From NCBI GenBank assembly GCA_002402165.1, contig NVVI01000020.1, positions 14,741 to 29,647 on the forward strand: a stretch of 14,907 nucleotides of DNA, written 5' to 3'. The notes under the pieces are model-generated. The model searched no databases and had not been told where the DNA came from. It saw only the letters and a program-made list of their open reading frames with translations. This document shows positions 1 through 7,063 of this stretch, piece by piece; the stretch's first letter is position 1, and each line of letters begins with the position of its first letter. A program made the translations under genes and the position numbers. The DNA is from Flavobacteriales bacterium (lineage in GTDB: Bacteria > Bacteroidota > Bacteroidia > Flavobacteriales_E > Vicingaceae).

Positions 1-165
1 AAAAACGAGCATAATACAATCCTGAAATCCTTCGCCAGAAATAATCTGTGGTTGAACTTTCCAATCTAATTTATTTTTATTGATGTAATTCAACAAAAAT
101 TCAGTTATTTTATATTCGCTGCCAGCTGGAGCGTGAATTTCACAAAGCTGTTTTAGTAATTTCAT
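1..165 (-). CDS. M42-like metallo-aminopeptidase, N-terminal fragment (runs off left edge)
   Basis: The first 55 codons of a gene read leftward from an ATG at 163-165 and cut by the window edge. The translation begins MKLLKQLCEIHAPAGSEYKI and continues to FQDCIMLVF. A short helix, then an H-A-P-(A/S)-G-x-E turn and an amphipathic helix, is how M42/M20-type co-catalytic zinc peptidases (glutamyl aminopeptidase/'endoglucanase' family) begin. As I recall, Flavobacteriia carry one with a very similar start. All metal ligands lie outside the window, so activity cannot be judged. It is downstream of dnaN in the same direction, but a hairpin terminator lies between them, so it probably has its own promoter in 166-202, where I find no TAnnTTTG box. 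Family call is moderate; that it is a real gene is fairly sure. Confidence 0.7.
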   Translation of the reverse strand, partial: MKLLKQLCEIHAPAGSEYKITEFLLNYINKNKLDWKVQPQIISGEGFQDCIMLVF

Positions 166-202
166 TTATTAGTGGATGATATTTGGTTGATATTTTATGG
201 TT

Positions 203-248
203 AAAAAAACTGCCATTCTGAGTTTATCGAAGAATAGACAGTTTTTTT
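203..248 (-). terminator. Rho-independent terminator behind dnaN
   Basis: Read on the minus strand: a run of 7 A, then stem CTGTC-t-ATTCT, loop TCGATAAACTC, stem AGAATGGCAG, then a run of 7 T. The 10-bp stem has one G-T pair and one bulged base. It starts about 53 bases past the dnaN stop codon and before the peptidase ATG at 165, so it should end the dnaN transcript. The outer A7CTG/CAGT7 pairing is perfect and symmetric, so it could also work on the plus strand, where no gene needs it. Confidence 0.75.
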
Positions 249-290
249 CTATAGATTCCCAGTCAATCCTTCGATAAACTCAGGATGACA
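211..290. repeat. Inverted repeat, dispersed Bacteroidetes-type CTGAGTTTATCGAAG element
   Basis: Two 27-bp arms (211-237 and 264-290) are inverted copies that differ at four positions. The inner 15 bp, CTGAGTTTATCGAAG at 218-232 and its complement at 269-283, are identical. The motif with its flanks (roughly 'gtcattctgag...cgaagaat') is one I recall as highly repeated between genes in Bacteroidetes genomes, like a REP/palindromic unit. Only this one pair occurs in the window. The left arm forms the stem of the dnaN terminator, so the repeat has probably been co-opted as a transcription stop. Confidence 0.7.
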
Positions 291-301
291 AAAGAATGAT
301 G

Positions 302-1423
302 TTAATTGTTTAACATTACTGGCATCACTAACATCAATATTTCTTCTGCATCATCTGTTTTCTCACAAGGAGTTAAAATGCCTGCTCTATTAGATGCAGA
401 CATAGCAATATTTACCTCATCAGATTCTAAATTAGATAACATTTCTATCAAAAATCTTGAATTGAATCCAATTTCCATGTCTTCTCCTTCATATTGACAT
501 GTTAGCCTTTCGTTAGCCTCATTTGCAAAATCCAAATCTTCTGCAGAAATGTGTAGTTCACTACCAGTCATTTTCAATTTAACTTGATGTGTTGTCTTAT
601 TGGAAAATATTGAAACTCTTTTAATTGAATTTAACAAAGCATTTCTACTAACTGTTAAGCTATTTGGGTTTTCAGCTGGAATAACCGCGTTATAATTAGG
701 GTATTTCCCATCAATTAATCTTGATGTCATTTTAGTTGAACCAAATATAAACATCGCATTGGTTTCATTGTGTTCTATTTTAACGTTTTCGCCAACATTA
801 CCTAAAATATTTTTGAGCAAAGTCAATGGTTTTTTAGGTAAAATAAAAGCAGCTCCTTTATCCGCTTTTAAATCAGTTCTTTTATATTTAACCAGTTTGT
901 GAGCATCAGTTGCAACAAAAGTTAAATCATCATTATTTATTTCGAAATATACTCCAGACATTACTGGTCTTAATTCATCATTCCCCGAAGCAAATAATGT
1001 TTTATTTATTGCATTTAAAAGTATCGAAGCTTCAATATCGATAGTAGATGGAGATTCTAATCTTGGCGTTTTTGGAAACTCGCTTCCATCATGCCCCGTT
1101 AGTTTATATTTACCATAATCAGAAGTAATTTCTATTCCGAAACTTTCGTTATCAATCGTAAAAGTTAATGGTTGATCTGGAAAAGTTTTTAGCGTATCTA
1201 ATAATAATTTTGCAGGAATAGCTATAATTCCTTCATCTTTCGCTTCAATAGTAATTTTAGTTACCATAGTAGTTTCTAAATCTGAAGCAGTAATGCTTAA
1301 TTCACCTTTTTTTATTTCAAATAAGAAATCATCTAAAATTGGCAAAGTATTACTTGCATTTAAAACACCACTTATTAGTTGTAACTTCTTTAATAAGATT
1401 TCGCTTGATACTATAAATTTCAT
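302..1423 (-). CDS. dnaN: DNA polymerase III subunit beta (sliding clamp)
   Basis: A 373-residue protein, the normal length for a bacterial beta clamp. It forms a ring-shaped dimer around DNA that tethers DNA polymerase III and recruits repair and replication partners through clamp-binding motifs. The N-terminus (MKFIVSSEILLKKLQLISGV followed by NTLPILDDFLFEI) is the typical start of domain 1. Three topologically similar domains follow (about 1-120, 130-245 and 246-373), with TDAHKL near residue 172 and a C-terminus ending in LVMPVMLNN, close to the canonical VMPM(R/K)L tail that lines the partner-binding pocket. The start is the ATG at 1421-1423, with a TAATTTTG box at 1461-1468 upstream. 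dnaN is not beside dnaA here, which is common in Bacteroidota. A hairpin terminator follows the stop. Identification is very secure. Confidence 0.97.
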   Translation of the reverse strand: MKFIVSSEILLKKLQLISGVLNASNTLPILDDFLFEIKKGELSITASDLETTMVTKITIEAKDEGIIAIPAKLLLDTLKTFPDQPLTFTIDNESFGIEITSDYGKYKLTGHDGSEFPKTPRLESPSTIDIEASILLNAINKTLFASGNDELRPVMSGVYFEINNDDLTFVATDAHKLVKYKRTDLKADKGAAFILPKKPLTLLKNILGNVGENVKIEHNETNAMFIFGSTKMTSRLIDGKYPNYNAVIPAENPNSLTVSRNALLNSIKRVSIFSNKTTHQVKLKMTGSELHISAEDLDFANEANERLTCQYEGEDMEIGFNSRFLIEMLSNLESDEVNIAMSASNRAGILTPCEKTDDAEEILMLVMPVMLNN

Positions 1424-1460
1424 TCTTCTATTTTTATAATTTTCCTCTGAGTAAGGCTAA

Positions 1461-1468
1461 CAAAATTA
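1461..1468 (-). promoter_or_regulatory. Candidate -7 box of the dnaN promoter
   Basis: The minus strand reads TAATTTTG, a full match to the Bacteroidetes -7 consensus TAnnTTTG, 37 bases before the dnaN ATG in the 108-bp lon-dnaN gap. I find no TTG/TTTG at the usual -33 distance, so this is a half-supported promoter in a very AT-rich stretch. Confidence 0.4.
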
Positions 1469-1531
1469 AAAATTTTAGTGCTGAATAATTTTTAAACTTT
1501 TAATTAATTATTAACACCTGTTGAAATCAAA

Positions 1532-3976
1532 TTAAGCAATTTTTAATGCTTGTTTCACCTTCTGATTAGTTAGCGCTAAATCAACTACTTCCATCATGTT
1601 TTTTACATAATGAAAAGTTAATCCTTTCAAATATTTATTTCCAATTTCTTCGATATCTTTTTTATTGTCTTCAGATAAAATTATCTCCTTAATTTCAGCT
1701 CTTTTAGCGGCTAAAATTTTCTCTTTAATCCCTCCAACAGGAAGAACTCTTCCTCGTAAGGTAATCTCTCCCGTCATGGCCAATTTACTTTTTACTTTTC
1801 GTTGGGTAAATGAAGAAGCCAAAGCTGTTAACATAGTAATACCTGCAGAAGGACCATCTTTTGGTGTTGCTCCTTCTGGTACGTGAATATGAATGTCCCA
1901 CTTTTCAAATATTTCAGGTTTTAATCCTAAAGATTCTGAATGAGCTTTTAAGTAAGCCAATGCAATAACTGCTGACTCTTTCATCACATCCCCTAAGTTT
2001 CCTGTTAGGGTTAATTTACCTTTTCCTTTACTTAAGCTCGATTCAATAAACAAAATATCTCCACCTACTGAAGTCCAAGCCAAACCAGTTACCACACCAG
2101 CAACTTCATTCCCTTGATACTTATCCATAGAATGTCCTGGTCCTAAAATTTTTAACAATTCTTCTTGAGAAATTTTAGCATCAAAATTTTCTTCCATAGC
2201 AATGTGTTTTGCTCTGTTTCTAATAATTTTCGCGATTTTTTTCTCCAGTCCACGAACACCTGATTCCCTAGTGTATTCAGTAATTATTTTCTCTAAATTT
2301 TGTTTAGTAAGACTTAAATTTTTCTTTTTAATTCCGTGATTCTTTAATAATTTTGGAATTAAATGTTTATTCGCAATTTCAATCTTTTCTTCAACTGTGT
2401 AACCAGTAATTTCGATAATTTCCATCCTATCTAATAGAGCAGGCTGAATTGTTGAAAGTGAATTGGCTGTTGCGATAAAAAGCACCTTAGACAAATCGTA
2501 ATCTAATTCTAAAAAATTATCATAGAAGTTTTCATTTTGTTCGGGATCTAGAACCTCTAATAATGCTGAAGAAGGATCTCCTTGAAAACTTGTACCTATT
2601 TTATCAACCTCATCCAATACGTAAACTGGGTTAGAAGAATTTACTTTTTTAATATTCTGGATAATTCTACCAGGCATTGCTCCTATATAAGTTTTTCGAT
2701 GTCCTCTGATTTCTGCTTCATCTCTAATTCCTCCCAACGACATTCTAACATATTTTCGGTCTAACGCTTCTGCAATAGACTTTCCTAAAGAAGTTTTACC
2801 AACCCCAGGAGGACCATACAAACATAAAATAGGCGATTTCATATCTCCTTTTAGTTTGAGAACAGCCAAATATTCAATGATTCTTTCTTTTACTTTTTCT
2901 AGTCCAAAATGATCTTTATCCAAGATTTTTTGAGCCCTCTTTAAATCAAAATTATCCTTAGTGTAATCATCCCAAGGCAATTCAATCAATGTTTCTAAAT
3001 AATTCAGTTGTACTGAATATTCAGCAGCTTGTGGGTTTAAACGCTGGAATTTCTGCAATTCTTTGTCAAATCGTTCTGAAACTGTTTTACTCCATTTCTT
3101 CTTTTTTGCTTTCTTTTTAAATTCTTCAATTTCTTGTTGCTGTGGATCTCCACCAAGTTCCTCCTGAATTTGTTTGATTTGCTGGTTTAAAAAATACTCT
3201 CGTTGCTGTTGATCTAAATCCGTTCTAACTTTAGATTGAATATCATTTTTCAACTCCAGTAATTGCAGCTCTTTTGTCAAGTGTTCTAACAATAAATTTG
3301 CTCTTTCATTTAATTCTGGAACTTCTAATAATCCTTGTTTGGTTGTTACACCAGCTTTCATGTTAGACGCAATAAAGTTGATTAAAAAGGTTGGACTTTC
3401 TATGTTTCTAATTGCAAAAGTTGCTTCGGTTGGTATGTTAGGAGATTGTTCAATAATTTGAGAAGCCAAATCTTTTATAGAAGAAACCAACGCATCAAAA
3501 CCTTTACCTGAAGGCTTTTGAAGTTGGTTGAATGCTTCTATCTTAGCTCTTAAATAAGGCTCTCTTTGAGTAAATTCTTTTACCTTAAACCTTTTTTTAC
3601 CCTGAATAATAACAGTGATATTTCCATCAGGCATCTTCAGCATTTTAAGGATATATGCTATTGTACCAACATCATTTAAATCATTTTCAGTTGGATCTTC
3701 TACCTCGTCATTTTTTTGAGAAACAACACCTAAAGTCTTATCTCCCTTATATGCTTCTTGAATTAATTTAATAGATTTATCTCTACCAACGGTAATTGGG
3801 ATTACCACCCCAGGAAATAATACTGTATTCCTTAATGGTAAAATAGGCAACTCATCAGGTGTTTCCTCTGCATTAATCTGTTCTTCATCATCTGGTGATA
3901 ACAATGGAATAAACTCAGCATCCTCATCAAGCACATTACTTACCATGATGTTATCCATATCAAAAATATCTCTCAT
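1532..3976 (-). CDS. lon: ATP-dependent protease Lon (endopeptidase La, S16)
   Basis: An 814-residue full-length LonA, a cytosolic homo-oligomeric AAA+ protease that degrades misfolded and regulatory proteins. Visible parts in order: N-terminal substrate-binding LON domain (about 42-245, LPILPLRNTVLFPG), a charged coiled-coil linker (about 245-345), the AAA+ module with Walker A GPPGVGKT (388-395) and Walker B VYVLDEVD (451-458), and the protease domain with nucleophile Ser710 in PKDGPSAG and its partner Lys753 in GGIKEK, spaced 43 residues as in E. coli S679/K722. All catalytic residues are intact. The acidic leader of about 40 residues before the LON domain is typical of Bacteroidota. Start ATG is at 3974-3976. 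The 113-bp upstream gap carries a sigma-54-like element, which suggests stress control separate from the gene upstream. Confidence 0.97.
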   Translation of the reverse strand: MRDIFDMDNIMVSNVLDEDAEFIPLLSPDDEEQINAEETPDELPILPLRNTVLFPGVVIPITVGRDKSIKLIQEAYKGDKTLGVVSQKNDEVEDPTENDLNDVGTIAYILKMLKMPDGNITVIIQGKKRFKVKEFTQREPYLRAKIEAFNQLQKPSGKGFDALVSSIKDLASQIIEQSPNIPTEATFAIRNIESPTFLINFIASNMKAGVTTKQGLLEVPELNERANLLLEHLTKELQLLELKNDIQSKVRTDLDQQQREYFLNQQIKQIQEELGGDPQQQEIEEFKKKAKKKKWSKTVSERFDKELQKFQRLNPQAAEYSVQLNYLETLIELPWDDYTKDNFDLKRAQKILDKDHFGLEKVKERIIEYLAVLKLKGDMKSPILCLYGPPGVGKTSLGKSIAEALDRKYVRMSLGGIRDEAEIRGHRKTYIGAMPGRIIQNIKKVNSSNPVYVLDEVDKIGTSFQGDPSSALLEVLDPEQNENFYDNFLELDYDLSKVLFIATANSLSTIQPALLDRMEIIEITGYTVEEKIEIANKHLIPKLLKNHGIKKKNLSLTKQNLEKIITEYTRESGVRGLEKKIAKIIRNRAKHIAMEENFDAKISQEELLKILGPGHSMDKYQGNEVAGVVTGLAWTSVGGDILFIESSLSKGKGKLTLTGNLGDVMKESAVIALAYLKAHSESLGLKPEIFEKWDIHIHVPEGATPKDGPSAGITMLTALASSFTQRKVKSKLAMTGEITLRGRVLPVGGIKEKILAAKRAEIKEIILSEDNKKDIEEIGNKYLKGLTFHYVKNMMEVVDLALTNQKVKQALKIA

Positions 3977-4045
3977 CTCATTAAAATTAGGTCAATATGA
4001 CAGAAATTCTTAATTATTTAAAGAATAATTGTCTTCCTCAGTGTT

Positions 4046-4061
4046 TTCAAGACTCGTGCCA
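4046..4061 (-). promoter_or_regulatory. Sigma-54-like -24/-12 element upstream of lon
   Basis: The minus strand reads TGGCACGAGTCTTGAA. The RpoN consensus is TGGCACR-N4-TTGC(A/T). The whole -24 half matches, the spacing between the GG and the -12 G is exact, and only the -12 C is replaced by A. It would start transcription near 4036, about 60 bases before the lon ATG. Sigma-54 is common in Bacteroidota, but whether this genome encodes it or a matching activator cannot be seen here. Confidence 0.45.
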
Positions 4062-4089
4062 CTATTACATAACTGAAATATTGACGGAA

Positions 4090-5274
4090 TTATTGGCGAT
4101 ATTTGGCTGTTATTTCAAAAATGGCAGTTAAAATTTCTTTATCGACATTGGTTAATTCAATATCTCTTCTTTTCATTACTATTTCAGCCACTTCAAAAAC
4201 TTTATCGGCCCTATAAGTTGTAACTCCACTTGCCCCTCCCCAACTATATGATGGTATAAAATTTCGAGGAAACCCACTGCCATATATGTTTGCAGAAACT
4301 CCAACTACTGTTCCCGTATTAAACATTGTATTAATACCACATTTAGAATGATCTCCCATAATTAGACCACAAAACTGTAATCCAGTTTTCTCGAATTTTT
4401 CTGTTTCATAAGACCACAACTTTACTTCTGCATAATTATTTTTCAAATTAGAAGTATTAGTATCTGCACCTAAATTACACCATTCACCAATTACAGAGTT
4501 CCCTAAATATCCATCATGCCCTTTGTTAGAATAATCTTGAATCACACTGTTATTAATCTCTCCTCCTGCCCTAGAAAACTTTCCTACAGTAGTAGCTCCA
4601 TATATTTTTGCTCCCATTTTCAGTACTCCACCTTCGCATAAAGCAAATAGTCCCCTAATTAAACAACCTTCCATTACTTCAGAATCTTTGCCAATGTAAA
4701 TTGGCCCTGCTTTGGAATTCAAAACAGATGCTTCAATCTTTGCACCTTCTTCAATAAAAATATTATCCCCAATAATTGTATTTGTAGAGCTAACTGTTGC
4801 CGATTTTCTTCCTTTTGTAATCAATTTATAATCTTGCTCAATGGCCAAGCCATTTTTTGAAAAAACATCAGTAATACTTCCTAATTCTATTGAAATAAAT
4901 TTTTCATTACAATTCTTAATACAATAAGATTTAGATTTGAATTGTTCCAAGGTACATTTTGAAGCCACCAAACTACCTTCAAACATTATTGCTTCATCAG
5001 CATTTAAATTATTTATAATAAAATCGATTAACTCTTCATTCGGTAAAAACCGAGCATTGATAAATATATTCCCTTCTTGCTCTACTAATGGAAATTTTTT
5101 AGATAAATAATCTTCCGTGAGGTAAGAAATGTTTATAGAAATATCACACTTTTGAAAATGCTGTTTCCATTTTTCTTCAATGGTTAAAATTCCTACCCTA
5201 ATTTTAGCAAGAGGTTTAGCATAAACTAATGGTAAAAATTTGTCTCTTTTATCTTCAAAAAATATAATGTTCAT
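4090..5274 (-). CDS. Alternate GlmU-like sugar-1-phosphate nucleotidyltransferase/acyltransferase
   Basis: A 394-residue two-part protein. Residues 1 to about 150 begin with MNIIFFEDKRDKFLPLVYAK and then P-L-A-K-I-R-V-G-I-L-T-I-E-E-K-W, the signature of the Bacteroidetes 'alternate GlmU' family (TIGR03991 type), in which the usual GxGTRM nucleotide-binding loop is not recognisable. Residues about 165-345 are hexapeptide repeats of a left-handed beta-helix acyltransferase. The GHDGYLGNSVIGEWCNLGA segment (252-270) parallels the GHLTYLGD region of GlmU, making His253 a good candidate for the acetyltransferase base. It should act in the cytoplasm making UDP-GlcNAc for peptidoglycan and LPS, or a related NDP-sugar; the substrate is not proven by sequence. 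It lies between rpmE and lon on the same strand, separated by a terminator from rpmE and 113 bp from lon. Confidence 0.85.
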   Translation of the reverse strand: MNIIFFEDKRDKFLPLVYAKPLAKIRVGILTIEEKWKQHFQKCDISINISYLTEDYLSKKFPLVEQEGNIFINARFLPNEELIDFIINNLNADEAIMFEGSLVASKCTLEQFKSKSYCIKNCNEKFISIELGSITDVFSKNGLAIEQDYKLITKGRKSATVSSTNTIIGDNIFIEEGAKIEASVLNSKAGPIYIGKDSEVMEGCLIRGLFALCEGGVLKMGAKIYGATTVGKFSRAGGEINNSVIQDYSNKGHDGYLGNSVIGEWCNLGADTNTSNLKNNYAEVKLWSYETEKFEKTGLQFCGLIMGDHSKCGINTMFNTGTVVGVSANIYGSGFPRNFIPSYSWGGASGVTTYRADKVFEVAEIVMKRRDIELTNVDKEILTAIFEITAKYRQ

Positions 5275-5318
5275 ACTATAAAAGTATTAAAAAATCGATA
5301 AAGAAAGGAAGTAAAAGA

Positions 5319-5370
5319 TTCCGTTTTTCAACGGAATTCGTTCAGCTTACCTTTTTAATCCTTAAAAAGG
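5319..5370. repeat. Two adjacent small inverted repeats upstream of the GlmU-like gene
   Basis: TTCCGTT at 5319-5325 pairs with AACGGAA at 5330-5336 (4-base loop). CCTTTTTAA at 5350-5358 pairs with TTAAAAAGG at 5362-5370 (3-base loop). Both are perfect. They sit between the rpmE terminator and the start codon at 5274, so if transcription begins upstream of them they would fold in the 5' untranslated region. Neither has a T-run placed to be a terminator on the minus strand. Function unknown. Confidence 0.5.
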
Positions 5371-5384
5371 AGTTTCACGAAAAT

Positions 5385-5415
5385 AAAAAAAGTCCTAGTT
5401 ACAACTAGGACTTTT
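5385..5415 (-). terminator. Rho-independent terminator behind rpmE
   Basis: On the minus strand AAAAGTCCTAGT (5415-5404) pairs perfectly with ACTAGGACTTTT (5399-5388) around a TGTA loop, and the last T-run extends to seven T (5391-5385), followed by ATTTT. It begins 19 bases after the rpmE stop codon. This is the best-formed terminator in the window; it should separate rpmE from the GlmU-like gene. Confidence 0.9.
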
Positions 5416-5434
5416 AAGAAATATTATAATATTT

Positions 5435-5692
5435 TTATTTTTTTGAGTACTTAGCGTAACGAGTTTTGAATTTGTCAATTCTTCCTGCAGTATCAACTAA
5501 TTTCATTTTACCTGTATAAAATGGGTGAGATTTATGAGAAATCTCTAACTTTATTAATGGGTATTCGTTACCATCTTCCCATTTAACTGTTTCCTTAGCT
5601 TCAGCAGCAGATTTACATAAAAATGAATAGTCCATTGACATATCCCTAAACACTACTAATCTATATTCTTCTGGATGTATATCTTTTCTCAT
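5435..5692 (-). CDS. rpmE: 50S ribosomal protein L31, type B
   Basis: An 85-residue protein starting [18 protein letters not shown] and ending in [16 protein letters not shown] at the start, the FYTGK turn and the length identify bL31 of the type B (C-minus) form. That form lacks the CxxC zinc site; only one Cys is present. L31 bridges the large and small ribosomal subunits. The frame stays open upstream to an ATG at 5731, which would add 13 residues, but I place the start at 5692: the family starts here, and the upstream ATG lies inside the promoter's -7 box (5729-5736). It is a single-gene unit with its own promoter and a strong terminator. Identification is very secure. Confidence 0.96.
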   Translation of the reverse strand: MRKDIHPEEYRLVVFRDMSMDYSFLCKSAAEAKETVKWEDGNEYPLIKLEISHKSHPFYTGKMKLVDTAGRIDKFKTRYAKYSKK

Positions 5693-5710
5693 TGTTATTT
5701 TTTTATTTCT

Positions 5711-5727
5711 ATCCCGTAAAAACGGAT
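5711..5727 (-). promoter_or_regulatory. Hairpin at the 5' end of the rpmE leader
   Basis: The minus strand reads ATCCGTTTTTACGGGAT, which folds into a 6-7 bp stem with one bulged G and a loop of T. It lies just downstream of the -7 box, at or near the expected 5' end of the mRNA and about 20 bases before the ATG. L31 regulates itself through leader structures in other phyla. A similar role here is inference only; simple 5'-end protection is an alternative. Confidence 0.35.
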
Positions 5728-5728
5728 G

Positions 5729-5757
5729 CAAATGTAATTATTTTAATTGGAAAACAA
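5729..5757 (-). promoter_or_regulatory. rpmE promoter (TTG-N18-TACATTTG)
   Basis: On the minus strand TTG (5757-5755) is followed by 18 bases and then TACATTTG (5736-5729). Both elements and the spacing fit the Bacteroidetes primary-sigma consensus (TTG-N17 to 23-TAnnTTTG). Transcription should start around 5722-5725, leaving a leader of about 30 bases. This is the most complete promoter in the window. Confidence 0.75.
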
Positions 5758-5818
5758 TATATTCTTCTATTATTTAGCAATTTTACACCTAATTTAATTA
5801 ACAGATTTAAGACTTAAA

Positions 5819-7063
5819 ATGTCATTATATTTTATACTAGCAGGAGTTCTTATAATTTTACCTATAGATTTCTATTATTACAGGGCTGTAAAAAAAATTA
5901 CTGAAAATTTTACTCCCCCTATTAGAAAAACCATTAAAATTAGCTATTGGCTATTTACAATAGCTACTTTAGTTTTTATGCTGTTTGTTGCCTCTTATTT
6001 TAATTCAAATGAAGTTCCTCCAAAATTTGCAAGAGTTTATCTGTTTGGAATTATTTTAATAATTCTCTTATCAAAATTAATTGGTTGTGTTTTCATTATT
6101 CTTCATGATTTTAAAAGCCTTATACTATTTGCATCACACAAGTTGTTACATCAAAAAACTAAAATTTATTCTCCAAGTAGAAGGCAATTCTTAAAAAAAT
6201 CAGCAATAATAGCTTCAATTATTCCTTTTGGAGCTTTAATGTATGGTGTAGTTAAATCTGCTTTTGATTACACTATTCATTATCAAAAACTAAAAATATC
6301 ACGTCTTCCAAATGTTTTTAAAGGATTAAAAATTATTCAAATTTCTGATATTCATTCTGGGAGTTTTTTGTCTGATGATCCGTTAAAAGAAGTGGTGCAA
6401 ATAATTAAAGAACAACAACCTGATATTATTTTTTTTACTGGAGACTTGGTAAATGAAATTACTGAAGAAGCAATTCCTTTTATAGATACCTTAAAACAAA
6501 TTTCTGCTCCAATGGGAGTATATTCAATTTTAGGTAATCATGATTATGGTGATTATTTTTATCAAAAAAATGACTTAGAAGGTAAAAAACATAATTACAA
6601 ACTAATGAAAGCACTACACAAAAAATTAGGCTGGAAGTTGTTGTTAAACGAGCACCATATTATTAAAAGAAATAATGAAAGACTTGCAATAATTGGAGTA
6701 GAAAATTGGGGCAGTCAAGCACGTTTCCAAAAATACGGTGATATTAATAAAGCAAAAAAAGGCTGCTTAGACAATGATATAAAGCTTCTATTAAGTCATG
6801 ATCCTTCTCATTGGGAAATGGAAGTTATTCCATACCACCCTGACATTGATGTGACTTTTTCTGGTCATACACACGGGATGCAATTTGGTATAGAGATCCC
6901 TGGATTTATTAAATGGAGTCCATCTCAATATTTATATAAAAACTGGGCAGGCTTATATAATAAAGAAAATCAGCAAATCTATGTTAATCGTGGCATAGGC
7001 TTTATCGGATATCCCGGTAGAGTTGGTATATTACCAGAAATTACTGTTTTTGAACTTTCATAA
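5819..7063 (+). CDS. Membrane-anchored calcineurin-like metallophosphoesterase with internal Tat-like motif
   Basis: 414 residues. Hydrophobic segments at about 2-20, 41-60 and 73-96 come before SRRQFLKK (120-127), which fits the twin-arginine pattern S-R-R-x-F-L-K, followed by a fourth hydrophobic stretch (128-145). The catalytic domain then carries the dimetal phosphoesterase motifs D177-x-H179, GD (208-209), GNHD (239-242), H327 in SHDP, and GHTHG (349-353), all intact. This build is typical of YkuE/YaeI-like enzymes, some of which cleave UDP-2,3-diacylglucosamine or other envelope pyrophosphates. The substrate here is not shown by sequence. The catalytic domain is likely outside the cytoplasmic membrane. 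It diverges from rpmE and directly abuts the next gene (stop TAA at 7061-7063, next ATG at 7064), so the two are surely co-transcribed. Confidence 0.88.
   Translation: MSLYFILAGVLIILPIDFYYYRAVKKITENFTPPIRKTIKISYWLFTIATLVFMLFVASYFNSNEVPPKFARVYLFGIILIILLSKLIGCVFIILHDFKSLILFASHKLLHQKTKIYSPSRRQFLKKSAIIASIIPFGALMYGVVKSAFDYTIHYQKLKISRLPNVFKGLKIIQISDIHSGSFLSDDPLKEVVQIIKEQQPDIIFFTGDLVNEITEEAIPFIDTLKQISAPMGVYSILGNHDYGDYFYQKNDLEGKKHNYKLMKALHKKLGWKLLLNEHHIIKRNNERLAIIGVENWGSQARFQKYGDINKAKKGCLDNDIKLLLSHDPSHWEMEVIPYHPDIDVTFSGHTHGMQFGIEIPGFIKWSPSQYLYKNWAGLYNKENQQIYVNRGIGFIGYPGRVGILPEITVFELS

Noticed and set aside
306..497. Plus-strand ORF of 63 codons
   Set aside because: It lies antisense within dnaN, shows no family features and has low-complexity Ser/Ile composition; a shadow of the real gene.
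1665..1886. Plus-strand ORF of 73 codons opposite lon
   Set aside because: Antisense to the conserved Lon protease domain, which explains the open frame.
5693..5731. N-terminal extension of L31 from the ATG at 5731
   Set aside because: The extra 13 residues are not part of the L31 family, and the ATG lies inside the -7 promoter box.
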